A DNA stretch of 64,000 nucleotides from an uncultured Aquimarina sp. (GCF_947492965.1 NZ_CANLOZ010000002.1:1-64000); one strand, 5' to 3'. Counted from the stretch's first letter, positions 35,931-44,753 are shown. Translations and numbers: made by a program. Notes: generated by a model from the letters alone, not told the origin.

Positions 35931-37214
35931 TTAACTTCTACTTCTTGCCGTACGAGATCTAGAATTATTAGATCTTGTAGCTCTGTTCGTAGAATTACTT
36001 CTTCTAGTTTTTACTTGAGATCTTGTAGAACCTCCTTTACTAGTATATTGACTGTTATTAGAGCGTTTTGTTACATTCCCAGATCTATTATTTCCGTTAG
36101 ACCTCGAAGTTCTGGCTTTTGAAGAACCTCTTCTAGAGTTATTATTGGTTACAGCACTTCTAGTTCTCTGAGATCTGTTATTAGATTGTACTCTATTTCT
36201 ACTTTCGGTATTTCTAGGTGTGACATTTGTTCTAGTTCTATCTGATCTTCTTACCTGACTTCTTGTATCAATACTTCTAGTACTTCTATTAGTCACGGTG
36301 TTTCCACTTCTATTCGTTCTTACATTATCTCTGCTATTAGAGTTTCTTGTAATAGCGTTACTTCTTGTTGTACTTCTAGAAGAATTTCTATTTTCAGTAG
36401 TTCTGTTTCTATTCACTGTTCTTGATCTAGAACGATTTACTGTATTATAGTTACGATCATTTCTTTTATACATTTCCGTTCTTCTATCTCGAGTTCTATA
36501 GTCAAGACTTCTAGCTCTATTTACTCTATATCCTCTGTTGTATGACGCAACTCTTTGATTAGGTCTATAATATGTACGACTTCTATATGGTCTTGCATAA
36601 TATCCATCAAAGTAGTTTCTTCTGAATACATTATACGAACATCTATAAGGAGTATAAAATCTTCTATAAGGTCTATTGAAAACGATACATCTGCTAACTA
36701 CTGGTACCGTAAAATAAGCGTGAAAAGGATTGTATACATAATACCTGTTAAAATCATTAATGAATCCAGTACAGTTTACAAAATTACCATAGCTGTTATA
36801 GTTTACATATAATCCACCAACTCTAGATACTCTACCAAAACGGTTGTAGTTGATGAATACATCTCCAGCTTGACTAATTCTACCATAATAATCATAAAAG
36901 ATCGGTACATTTTCTACCTGTACTACAGCTCCATAATCATCATACTGTACGTAGGCATCATAATTATATCCAGAATTAAAACTAATGTTTACTCCAGGAC
37001 GGTTAATATTTACACTAACTCCGCCTCTTGGTCTGTTTACATAGAAATCAAATTGTCCGTCTGCGTATACCGAAAACTCAACTCCATTCTCATGAAAGAT
37101 GAATGATTTTCCGTAATTGTAATAACGAGATACGGTTTCTGTATTTGTTTCCAATGCATTAGCACTAAAAGTTGCTAATAGCAAGCCTGTAAAAAGTAAA
37201 ACAATATTTTTCAT
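35931..37214 (-). CDS. Secreted protein with Arg/Ser/Asn-rich C-terminal half
   Basis: A 427-aa exported protein (signal MKNIVLLFTGLLLATFSANA). Residues about 30-165 have ENGVEFSVYADGQFDFY and repeated YDYYGRI-, YNRFGRVSRVGGLYVNYN-type strands. Residues about 175-235 are Tyr/Arg/Phe-rich. The last ~190 residues are almost entirely Arg, Ser, Asn and Thr with very few hydrophobic residues, and so strongly basic and probably unfolded. The front half is paralogous to the next minus-strand gene. A sigma-54-type promoter precedes it. The function is unknown; binding to polyanions such as nucleic acid or acidic glycan is a guess. Confidence 0.8.
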   Translation of the reverse strand: MKNIVLLFTGLLLATFSANALETNTETVSRYYNYGKSFIFHENGVEFSVYADGQFDFYVNRPRGGVSVNINRPGVNISFNSGYNYDAYVQYDDYGAVVQVENVPIFYDYYGRISQAGDVFINYNRFGRVSRVGGLYVNYNSYGNFVNCTGFINDFNRYYVYNPFHAYFTVPVVSRCIVFNRPYRRFYTPYRCSYNVFRRNYFDGYYARPYRSRTYYRPNQRVASYNRGYRVNRARSLDYRTRDRRTEMYKRNDRNYNTVNRSRSRTVNRNRTTENRNSSRSTTRSNAITRNSNSRDNVRTNRSGNTVTNRSTRSIDTRSQVRRSDRTRTNVTPRNTESRNRVQSNNRSQRTRSAVTNNNSRRGSSKARTSRSNGNNRSGNVTKRSNNSQYTSKGGSTRSQVKTRRSNSTNRATRSNNSRSRTARSRS

Positions 37215-37271
37215 AATCTGTGATTTTATAAAGAGTGTAAAAATTTGTTTTTTGCACTCACTTATATAGTA

Positions 37272-37287
37272 TCAAGCAGCGTGCCAA
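37272..37287 (-). promoter_or_regulatory. Sigma-54-type promoter of the Arg-rich gene
   Basis: Minus strand reads TTGGCACGCTGCTTGA: GG-N10-G spacing with TGGCAC at -24 and TTGA (consensus TTGC) at -12, preceded by a T run. It lies 58 bases before the ATG. The same element precedes the paralogue. Confidence 0.6.
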
Positions 37288-37485
37288 AAATTACTTTTCT
37301 CTATATATTATACATACGTTTATTCCATGAAACAGACTATTTTTGTATGATAAGTATTTGATAAACAGTGTTTTGGTTTTAACCCAGGTCTTTTTGGATA
37401 CGATATGTTTCTATATTTTAAACCCTATATATATTAAAAATTTAAAAGTGATAGTGGACTTGATTAAAACTATGAGTACATAAAA

Positions 37486-37518
37486 GAAAGCCTGCTACCA
37501 AATTGATAACAGGCTTTC
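37486..37518 (-). terminator. Terminator of the smaller paralogue
   Basis: GAAAGCCTG / CAGGCTTTC stem with a 15-base loop, followed on the minus strand by TTTTATG. Confidence 0.65.
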
Positions 37519-37545
37519 AAAAACTAACCAACTAACTAATTTATT

Positions 37546-38202
37546 CTAATCATCATCGTCATCCTCTCCTTTATGATGCTTTTTATTTCTTTTTCTGTTT
37601 TTAAAATAGAAATCATCTTCCTGATTCCAATCGTGATGATTGGATCTTCCCTGTATGTTATAATAAGGATCATGTGGTGCACTACATCCGTCTATTCCGC
37701 AATATCCACATCCCGTATAATGAACATTTCCTTCTATATGTCTAATTCTACCTCTTTTTCCGTAATAGATATGTAATCCACCTATTTTGGCAACTTTTCC
37801 TCTTCTATTATAACGGATAAGAACAGAACCTATTCTTCTTACCTGATCAAATCGATTATAACTTATTGTAGTAAGGCCAACTCGTTTCAATCTTCCGTAA
37901 TAATCATATTTCACAGTAAAACGATTGTTGTGTCTACGATAGTTTCTGTTGTTACCTGGAGTATTATAGTTAGACGAATTCCAATCCCAGTTGTTATAAT
38001 TTCTTCTTCTTGGAGTTCTAAAGTCAACTTCTCCATTAGGATACACAAAAAATCTAACACCATTTTCGACAAATACAATAGGTTTTGCATTACGATAGCG
38101 TTTTGTAACCCTATCTACTTGATCCGACTTATTTTGATCGGCCGCTTGTGCAGCTGTTCCAACTAGTAACATTACTGCAATAAAAAGTATTACTTTTTTC
38201 AT
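37546..38202 (-). CDS. Secreted basic protein, paralogue of the Arg-rich protein
   Basis: A 218-aa exported protein (signal MKKVILFIAVMLLVGTAAQA). It shares with the 35931 gene the block FVENGVRFFVYPNGEVDF and the repeated strands YDYYGRLKRVGLTTISYNRFDQVRRIGSVLIRYNRRGK. The region after that is unique: a Cys/Gly cluster (CGYCGIDGC) and a His/Lys/Asp-rich end with a terminal Asp run. The frame is open to 38235, but the ATG at 38202 starts the signal peptide. Function unknown. The presence of the same sigma-54-type element upstream suggests co-regulation with the paralogue. Confidence 0.82.
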   Translation of the reverse strand: MKKVILFIAVMLLVGTAAQAADQNKSDQVDRVTKRYRNAKPIVFVENGVRFFVYPNGEVDFRTPRRRNYNNWDWNSSNYNTPGNNRNYRRHNNRFTVKYDYYGRLKRVGLTTISYNRFDQVRRIGSVLIRYNRRGKVAKIGGLHIYYGKRGRIRHIEGNVHYTGCGYCGIDGCSAPHDPYYNIQGRSNHHDWNQEDDFYFKNRKRNKKHHKGEDDDDD

Positions 38203-38558
38203 AACTAAAATGTTTTTGGGTTTATACCTACTCATTAGCTTTTCGGTTTCCGCTATTTGTGTAAAGTATATCCAAACGGCGTGCCAAAAATTATTTTATG
38301 GAAGTAAAAGAGCTTCTTTTAGTATAGAAGAAATAGGATAAAAAAACAGTTTTTAACAGGGAAAAAATTTTATATAAGGAGTGTTATCTGTTTAAAATCA
38401 GTGAAATATAATTTTATCGATTAAATTGGTTCTACAGCGAAAAAACGATTTAAAAAAACAATGAGAATATTTTTTTTGGGTGGCTTAGATCTAATTTTAT
38501 GGAGTTAAAAGAAAAGACTTTTAATACTAATTGGAGAAATAATATAATAATTGGGGCT
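38203..38558. other. 356-base divergent gap
   Basis: Holds the sigma-54-type promoter of the minus-strand paralogue (38272-38287) and a near-palindrome TAAAAGAGCTTCTTTTA at about 38305-38321. The rest is AT-rich leader of the plus-strand gene, without a clear -7 box. Confidence 0.6.
38272..38287 (-). promoter_or_regulatory. Sigma-54-type promoter of the smaller paralogue
   Basis: Minus strand TTGGCACGCCGTTTGG: TGGCAC-N5-TTG with GG-N10-G spacing and an upstream T run. It lies 70 bases before the ATG at 38202. Confidence 0.6.
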
Positions 38559-39350
38559 ATGAAAAATATAATACTACTTACATATTGTTTTTTAACTTTT
38601 GGACTATATGGACAGGAAAAAGAATATATTCTAAATGCGGACTACACTAAAAAGATTATAGTAGAATCAAAGAACGTTTCAACCGTCTTTGGTATTGAAG
38701 AAAAGATTTTAAAGCATAAAAAGAATGCATTTATTATTAAAGATACTTTACAACCAAACTCTTTATCAGGAGTATTTATGAAAATGGGTCGTTATTTTAT
38801 GATGAATGATACGCACAGCCAATATTCTAAACACGAATTGGTTTCCGAATGGCGTATTAAAGAATTAGGAGTATCTGAAAGACATATAATTTTCAATAAT
38901 TATAATACACTCATTGTCAATTTAGATGATATGAAGTTTTACTTTGTTACTGATGATTTTTTGGATAAATTAGATTATACTTCGCAAAAGAAAAAGCTGG
39001 ATAGACAAGCATATATAGAGAATAATAGAAAGTATAGAATGTCTAAAACCACCAATATTTCTTATCCAACAAAAGAATTTAAGTATTTATTAAGTGAATG
39101 TACTTTGTATACTGATAAATTAAAAGAGCATGCGATAAGAGCTAATAAAGGAAATATGACCAAAGCTCAAATAAGGGAGTGGAAAAAGGATATTGTAGCT
39201 GCAAAATTATTGGATTATAGGATTAGTGACTTTCTTGAAGCTTATAAAATGGCGTCTTTAAAAAAGGATTCCAATTTTGTTAATCCAATTAATGAATATA
39301 AATTGTTTTCTAAGACGTTAACTGTTGCTTCTGAAGATTCTGGATTATAA
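38559..39350 (+). CDS. Exported protein of unknown function
   Basis: A 263-aa protein with signal peptide MKNIILLTYCFLTFGLYGQ. The body is mixed alpha/beta and Lys-rich, with no known motif that I can see; a C-terminal helix-rich part begins near residue 175 (YPTKEFKYLLSECTLYTDKLKEH). An upstream ATG at 38499 gives 20 extra polar residues before the signal peptide and is less likely. It is transcribed alone, with a strong inverted repeat just after the stop. Confidence 0.7.
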   Translation: MKNIILLTYCFLTFGLYGQEKEYILNADYTKKIIVESKNVSTVFGIEEKILKHKKNAFIIKDTLQPNSLSGVFMKMGRYFMMNDTHSQYSKHELVSEWRIKELGVSERHIIFNNYNTLIVNLDDMKFYFVTDDFLDKLDYTSQKKKLDRQAYIENNRKYRMSKTTNISYPTKEFKYLLSECTLYTDKLKEHAIRANKGNMTKAQIREWKKDIVAAKLLDYRISDFLEAYKMASLKKDSNFVNPINEYKLFSKTLTVASEDSGL

Positions 39351-39380
39351 TCAAACATCCAAAATGTTTTGGATGTTTGA
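39351..39380. terminator. Perfect 14-bp inverted repeat acting as terminator
   Basis: TCAAACATCCAAAA / TTTTGGATGTTTGA with only TG between the arms, immediately after the stop of the plus-strand gene. Confidence 0.7.
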
Positions 39381-39412
39381 TAAATAGGATCTCAATCAAA
39401 ATTTAGAATAAT

Positions 39413-40051
39413 CTACTTAAGACTATTATAAATATCTTCGGGATCTGCTCTTTCTTTATAATCTTCTTTGATAAAATCATAAATGATCGTTCCATCTTGA
39501 TCAATTACATAAGTTGCAGCTATTGGTAATTGTTGATCTTCATTACCATTGCTTTTTACCAAATCAATACCAAAACCTTTATACACTTCTGTAAGATCTT
39601 TAGGTAGTGTAAATACCAAGTTAAATTCATTAGCAACTTTATTATCGATATCGGAAAGTACTTCGAAGCTAAGATTGTTTTTTTCTGATGTGCTTAAGGA
39701 GTTATCAGGAGTTTCTGGGCTTATTGCTACGAGAGTAGCGCCAAGCTCTTCGAATTTATCTTGATATTGCTGTAGAGCTCTTAGTTCAAGATTACAATAA
39801 GGACACCAACCTCCGCGATAAAAAGACAATACTACTTTTTTGTTAAGTAATAACTCTTGTACAGAAATAGTTTTATTTGCTGCATTAGGTAATGAAATTT
39901 CTGGAATTTTATCTCCCGTTTTTAAAGCTCTTGTTATAAGCTGACTATCGCGAAGGTTATCAATTCCATTATTCATGATTTTCTGAATAGTTTCCGGGAT
40001 TTTATTGGCGGATAGCGCTGCTTTTTCTTTTAATTGTTCTGTGAGTGACAT
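39413..40051 (-). CDS. Peroxiredoxin-like protein (AhpC/TSA-type redoxin)
   Basis: A 212-aa thioredoxin-fold protein. The active-site block VLSFYRGGWCPYCNLELR puts cysteines at 83 and 86 as a CPYC pair, after an N-terminal helical segment. This is the 'peroxiredoxin-like' family that differs from Bcp and AhpC by its CxxC motif. It likely reduces peroxides or disulfides in the cytosol. It is transcribed alone next to uvrA. Confidence 0.87.
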   Translation of the reverse strand: MSLTEQLKEKAALSANKIPETIQKIMNNGIDNLRDSQLITRALKTGDKIPEISLPNAANKTISVQELLLNKKVVLSFYRGGWCPYCNLELRALQQYQDKFEELGATLVAISPETPDNSLSTSEKNNLSFEVLSDIDNKVANEFNLVFTLPKDLTEVYKGFGIDLVKSNGNEDQQLPIAATYVIDQDGTIIYDFIKEDYKERADPEDIYNSLK

Positions 40052-40134
40052 TTTTTACATTTTAATATTCGGGAACTTAGCCGAAATAGAGCGCATGTCT
40101 TTACAGAATCAAATATTACAATTTTGTTAATTTT

Positions 40135-42915
40135 TTAAATTTTTTCAGCAAGATAATGCCCTGTATAAGATTTTTGGTTCGCACTTACTTCCTCAGGAGT
40201 CCCTTCTGCTATAATCATTCCGCCATTATTTCCACCTTCTAATCCTAAATCAATAACATGATCAGCGCATTTTACTAAATCCAGATTGTGTTCTATAACC
40301 AGTATAGAATGACCTTTGTCAATAAGTTCGTTAAAGGATTTTAGTAATTTTTTGATATCATGAAAATGTAATCCTGTAGTAGGCTCATCGAAAATAAAAA
40401 GAGCTTTATCTTTCGTATTTCCTTTTACTAGGAAGGAAGCTAATTTGATACGCTGTGCTTCACCACCAGAAAGGGTAGAGGAGCTTTGCCCCAATTGTAC
40501 ATATCCAAGACCAACATCCTGCAAAGGTTGAAGCTTTCTAGTAATTTTTGTTTGATTATGTTTTGCAAAGAAATCGAGTGCATTATCAATGGTCATTGTT
40601 AAAATGTCGTCGATATTTTTATCCTCATAAGTTACCTCCAGTACATCTTTTTTAAATCTTTTTCCGCCACAAGTTTCACATTCTAAATGAACATCAGCCA
40701 TGAATTGCATTTCGATCGTTACTTCACCTTCACCTTTACAGGTTTCACATCTTCCACCATCCACATTAAAAGAAAAATGCTTGGATTGGTAGTTTCTTAT
40801 TTTTGATAATTTCTGACTAGCAAAAAGACTTCTTATGTCATCATAAGCCTTGATATAAGTTACAGGATTAGACCTAGAAGAACGACCAATTGGATTTTGA
40901 TCTACAAACTCTACATGTTTGATATTACTGTAATTTCCTTTAAGCTCTGTAAACTGACCTGCTTTTTCTCCATATCCTCCTAGTTTTTTTAATATAGAGG
41001 GATACACTATTTTTTTGATCAAAGTACTTTTTCCACTACCTGAAACTCCTGTAACTGCTGTAAATACTCCTAACGGAATAGTAACATCAATATTTTTTAA
41101 ATTGTTTTCTCTTGCACCTAGGATTTCTAAATAGTATTTAGAGGTTCTTCTGTTCTTCGGGACTTCAATTTGTAAATCTCCATTTAGGTATTTAGCGGTT
41201 AAGGAATCAAATTTTAGAATTTCTTCAAAAGTTCCTTCGGCTACCAAATTACCTCCATACGTACCTGCTTCTGGACCAATATCAAGAATAACATCTGCAG
41301 CCTTCATAATATCTTCATCATGCTCAACTACAATAACGGTGTTCCCTAAATCACGAAGGGACTGTAATACTTTGATAAGTTTCTCAGTATCTTTAGGATG
41401 TAGACCAATACTCGGTTCGTCTAAGATATACATAGATCCAACCAAGCTACTACCAAGAGATGTAGCAAGATTAATACGTTGGGATTCTCCACCGGATAAG
41501 GTATTCGATTTACGATTAAGAGTTAGGTATTGAAGACCTACATTATGTAAAAACTCTAACCTGCTATTAATTTCTTTTAAGAGTCTTTTTCCAATTTGGA
41601 GTTCATATTTATTTAGTTCAAGATTTTTAAAAAAAGTTGCCAGTTCATCAAGTGGCATTTCTACAAGATCCGTAATAGCTAATCCACCAACTTTTACATA
41701 ACTAGCTTCAGGTCTTAAACGTTTTCCTTTACAGCTGGTACATTTCGTTTTTCCGCGATAACGAGAAAGCATTACTCTATTCTGAATTTTATAAGCCTTT
41801 GCTTCTAGCTCTTTGAAAAATCCATCGATACCTTCAAAATACTCGTTACCACTCCATAATAACTCTTTTTGTTCTTCTGATAACTCAAAATAAGGCTTGT
41901 GTATAGGAAAATCGAATTTATAAGCACTATTGACAAGTTGATCTTTATACCAACTCATAGTATCGCCTTTCCAAGGAAAAACAGCTCCTTCGTACACGCT
42001 TAAGGATGTATTTGGAATCACTAAATCCTCATCAATACCAATAACATCTCCGTAACCTTCACATTCAGGACAAGCTCCATATGGATTATTAAAGCTAAAC
42101 AAATGCACATTAGGCTCTAGAAAGGTTATTCCATCCAACTCAAATTTATTACTAAACTGACGTGATTTTTGATCTTTTAATGTTTCTATAAAACAAGTTC
42201 CTTTTCCTTCAAAAAAAGCTGAGCCTACGGCATCTGCCAGTCTATTATAAAAGTCTTCTTCATCTCGCTTAATAATACGATCAATTACCAAATGAACAGT
42301 ATCTTTTTTAGTAATGGTAGCATCTTCAATTCTAGATACCGTTTCATTAACTTTTACACGTGCATATCCTTGTTGTTGTAATACTTTTAGCTTTTCTTCA
42401 ACGGTTCTGCCACTTTCTACATGTATTGGAGCTAACAACAATAGTTTTTCACCTTCTTCAAAGGTTTTTACATATTCGATAACATCTGTAACGGTATCTT
42501 TTTTTACCTGATTACCTGAAATAGGAGAGTAGGTTCTACCTATTCTTGCAAAAAGTAATTTTAGATAATCATAGATCTCGGTAGTTGTTCCAACCGTGGA
42601 TCTTGGATTTGTAGAATTTACTTTTTGTTCAATAGCAATGGCTGGAGCAATACCTTTTATATAATCAACTTTTGGTTTATTAAGTCGACCTAAAAATTGT
42701 CTGGCATATGAAGATAAACTCTCTACGTATCTTCTCTGTCCTTCTGCATATAAGGTATCGAATGCAAGACTTGATTTTCCTGATCCTGATAATCCGGTAA
42801 TTACCACTAATTTATTTCTGGGAATGGCCGCATCTAAGTTTTTGAGATTATGCAGTTTGGCTCCTTTAATTAATATATTTTGTTTGGGATCTAAGGTAGT
42901 AATGTCTTGAATCAT
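40135..42915 (-). CDS. uvrA: Excinuclease ABC subunit A
   Basis: The 926-aa damage sensor of nucleotide excision repair: a dimeric ABC ATPase that loads UvrB on damaged DNA. There are two ABC modules, each with a Walker A motif (GLSGSGKSSLAFDT near residue 42; GVSGSGKSTLIKKI near 623) and a signature LSGGESQRI / LSGGEAQRI. Zinc modules are seen in CTSCKGKRLRP and CETCKGEGEV...CETCGGKRF. The length is normal. A perfect -7 box is just upstream. Nothing is missing. Confidence 0.97.
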   Translation of the reverse strand: MIQDITTLDPKQNILIKGAKLHNLKNLDAAIPRNKLVVITGLSGSGKSSLAFDTLYAEGQRRYVESLSSYARQFLGRLNKPKVDYIKGIAPAIAIEQKVNSTNPRSTVGTTTEIYDYLKLLFARIGRTYSPISGNQVKKDTVTDVIEYVKTFEEGEKLLLLAPIHVESGRTVEEKLKVLQQQGYARVKVNETVSRIEDATITKKDTVHLVIDRIIKRDEEDFYNRLADAVGSAFFEGKGTCFIETLKDQKSRQFSNKFELDGITFLEPNVHLFSFNNPYGACPECEGYGDVIGIDEDLVIPNTSLSVYEGAVFPWKGDTMSWYKDQLVNSAYKFDFPIHKPYFELSEEQKELLWSGNEYFEGIDGFFKELEAKAYKIQNRVMLSRYRGKTKCTSCKGKRLRPEASYVKVGGLAITDLVEMPLDELATFFKNLELNKYELQIGKRLLKEINSRLEFLHNVGLQYLTLNRKSNTLSGGESQRINLATSLGSSLVGSMYILDEPSIGLHPKDTEKLIKVLQSLRDLGNTVIVVEHDEDIMKAADVILDIGPEAGTYGGNLVAEGTFEEILKFDSLTAKYLNGDLQIEVPKNRRTSKYYLEILGARENNLKNIDVTIPLGVFTAVTGVSGSGKSTLIKKIVYPSILKKLGGYGEKAGQFTELKGNYSNIKHVEFVDQNPIGRSSRSNPVTYIKAYDDIRSLFASQKLSKIRNYQSKHFSFNVDGGRCETCKGEGEVTIEMQFMADVHLECETCGGKRFKKDVLEVTYEDKNIDDILTMTIDNALDFFAKHNQTKITRKLQPLQDVGLGYVQLGQSSSTLSGGEAQRIKLASFLVKGNTKDKALFIFDEPTTGLHFHDIKKLLKSFNELIDKGHSILVIEHNLDLVKCADHVIDLGLEGGNNGGMIIAEGTPEEVSANQKSYTGHYLAEKI

Positions 42916-42936
42916 AGTCTATATGCGGTGTGAGCG

Positions 42937-42944
42937 CAAAGATA
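42937..42944 (-). promoter_or_regulatory. -7 box of uvrA
   Basis: Minus strand TATCTTTG followed by CGC, 22 bases before the uvrA ATG. Confidence 0.5.
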
Positions 42945-43154
42945 ATGATAACTTAAGAAGTATAATAGTGTAGTTATACGGAAAGTTAAGTTAAAAAAAT
43001 TAACACAAAATAGTTTGATTTTCAAGGATTGTTATTATATTAGCCCCTGTAAAAGTAACCAAATCTAAAAAAGAAGCGCCTATAGCACACCTTTACTTTA
43101 AAGTTTAACAAAGCCCGAGCCCCAAGCTTGTTGGTACTAAATAAAGTAATAGGT

Positions 43155-43739
43155 ATGAAGGATTACACTATTTCAGACGCTGTGTTGGTTAATAATTACA
43201 TCAAAGGTGACGAAAGCGCACTTTCTACACTAATCGAACGTCATAAACAACGTATTTACAGTTTTATTTACTCTAAAGTTTTTGATAGAGATGTATCAGA
43301 AGATATATTTCAGGATACTTTTATTAAAGTGATTCGTACGCTAAAACTTGGAAAGTATAACGAAGAAGGTAAATTTTTACCTTGGGTAATGAGAATTGCG
43401 CACAACTTAGTTATCGATCACTTTAGAAAAGGAAACAGAATGCCAAAATTCGAGGATAATGGAGAGTTTAGTATATTTTCTGTTATTAGTGATGGTGATT
43501 TAAATGCTGAAAAAAGAATTATTAAAGATCAGGTAGAGGAAGATTTAAGGAACTTGATACAAGAACTTCCAGAAGATCAAAAAGAAGTTTTGGTAATGCG
43601 TATGTACCGTGATATGAGTTTTAAAGAGATCTCGGATAAAACAGGTGTAAGTATCAATACTGCTTTAGGAAGAATGCGTTATGCATTAATTAACTTAAGA
43701 AAGGTTATAGAGAAAAATAATATTGTCCTAACAAATTAA
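43155..43739 (+). CDS. RNA polymerase sigma factor, sigma-70/ECF type
   Basis: A 194-aa sigma factor with region 2 (about 15-90; IYSFIYSKVFDRDVSEDIFQDTFIKV and LPWVMRIAHNLVIDHFRK) and region 4 (about 130-185; LPEDQKEVLVMRMYRDMSFKEISDKTGVSINTALGRM). No anti-sigma gene lies next to it. The long leader (43020-43154) has no clear TAnnTTTG box. A small conserved-looking gene follows in the same direction. ATG at 43155 is used because it starts the usual MKDYTISDA block; an alternative TTG further upstream adds only nine residues. Confidence 0.9.
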   Translation: MKDYTISDAVLVNNYIKGDESALSTLIERHKQRIYSFIYSKVFDRDVSEDIFQDTFIKVIRTLKLGKYNEEGKFLPWVMRIAHNLVIDHFRKGNRMPKFEDNGEFSIFSVISDGDLNAEKRIIKDQVEEDLRNLIQELPEDQKEVLVMRMYRDMSFKEISDKTGVSINTALGRMRYALINLRKVIEKNNIVLTN

Positions 43740-43814
43740 CATTTCTTTATGCAATAAAGTAGAATTTACCTCGTTATTTATAAAAAAATAACCCTTAATT
43801 TAAGATAAATTAAT

Positions 43815-43964
43815 ATGGCAAAATTTTACTTTAAGTCTTCTCAGAAAGAGGAGCAACAACAATTAGTACCAAAGAAAATTACAGTAGATTTTCTTTTAAA
43901 TTACTCAAAGGCTTTAAGTGTTATAGATTATAAGAAAATGAAGTTTGAAGCGCTTCTAAATTAA
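43815..43964 (+). CDS. Small protein downstream of the sigma factor, 49 aa
   Basis: A 49-aa frame, MAKFYFKSSQKEEQQQ..., with VDFLLNYSKALSVIDY and a Lys-rich end. It has no signal or membrane segment and is mostly helical with a positive charge. Its 75-base distance from the sigma factor, same strand, and a shared terminator directly after it suggest one transcript. It may modulate the sigma factor, but this is only inferred from position. Confidence 0.65.
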   Translation: MAKFYFKSSQKEEQQQLVPKKITVDFLLNYSKALSVIDYKKMKFEALLN

Positions 43965-43977
43965 AACTAAACTTTGT

Positions 43978-44006
43978 AAAAGACCTGTTTTCGAAACAGG
44001 TCTTTT
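43978..44006. terminator. Bidirectional terminator
   Basis: AAAAGACCTGTTT / AAACAGGTCTTTT, 13-bp arms and a TCG loop, between the small gene (+) and nth (-), whose stop codon it overlaps. Confidence 0.85.
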
Positions 44007-44655
44007 ATTTTTTATAGTACTCGTTAATTACAGATTTCCTTCCAATTGTCTTTGTAATAATATCGTTATCTAGATTCCATCCTCGCGCAGGAGAGTATTC
44101 TCGTCCATACCATATGATCTGAAGATGTAGATCATTCCACAATTCTCTTGGGAACAAACGTTTTGCATCTTTTTCGGTTTGAGTTACATTTTTACCATTA
44201 CTAAATCCCCAGCGATACATTAAACGATGTATGTGTGTATCTACAGGAAATGCAGGCACTCCAAAAGCCTGAGACATTACCACACTGGCTGTTTTGTGTC
44301 CAACTGCTGGCAATGCTTCCAATGCTTCAAAACTTTGTGGAACTTCTCCATTGTGTTGGTCAATTAGTATTTGTGATAATCCATGAATACCTTTGGACTT
44401 CATTGGGCTTAACCCTACAGGTTTGATAATTTCTCTAATTTCTTCCACAGATAACTTTACCATAGTGTAAGGGTTATCAGCACGTTCAAATAAGAGTGGA
44501 GTAATTTGATTGACTCGCACATCAGTACTTTGAGCACTCATTAGAACTGCAATCAGTAATGTATATGGGTCTTTATGATCTAAAGGAATAGGGATGGTTG
44601 GATATAACTCTTTAAGTGTATTTATGGTGAAATCTACTTTTTCCTTTTTAGTCAT
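44005..44655 (-). CDS. nth: Endonuclease III-type DNA glycosylase/AP lyase without Fe-S cysteines
   Basis: A 216-aa base-excision repair enzyme for oxidised pyrimidines. The helix-hairpin-helix LPAVGHKTASV contains the catalytic lysine K121, and VDTH contains the catalytic D139. The protein has no cysteine at all: the four C-terminal ligands of the 4Fe-4S cluster in E. coli Nth are replaced (WYGREYSPARGWNLDND). The fold core is complete, so activity is expected. It is monocistronic. Confidence 0.92.
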   Translation of the reverse strand: MTKKEKVDFTINTLKELYPTIPIPLDHKDPYTLLIAVLMSAQSTDVRVNQITPLLFERADNPYTMVKLSVEEIREIIKPVGLSPMKSKGIHGLSQILIDQHNGEVPQSFEALEALPAVGHKTASVVMSQAFGVPAFPVDTHIHRLMYRWGFSNGKNVTQTEKDAKRLFPRELWNDLHLQIIWYGREYSPARGWNLDNDIITKTIGRKSVINEYYKK

Positions 44656-44745
44656 AACTTATTTTTGTGCTAAAATATGAATATTTGTATGTTTTTAGGA
44701 ATCTAATAAAAGCATAAATTTTTAATAAAATTGTTTCAGTAAAAT

Positions 44746-44753
44746 AATTTTGT
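44746..44753 (+). promoter_or_regulatory. -7 box of bcp
   Basis: TAATTTTG matches TAnnTTTG, 58 bases before the ATG at 44812. Confidence 0.4.

Larger units (their letters stand above)
37215..37545. other. 331-base gap between the two paralogues
   Basis: Holds the sigma-54-type promoter of the Arg-rich gene at 37272-37287 and the terminator of the next gene at 37486-37518. The middle (37290-37485) is AT-rich with no gene or clear motif. Confidence 0.7.

Noticed and set aside
36555..37106. Plus-strand Ile/Ser-rich frames
   Set aside because: Antisense images of the Tyr/Asn/Arg-rich gene on the minus strand.
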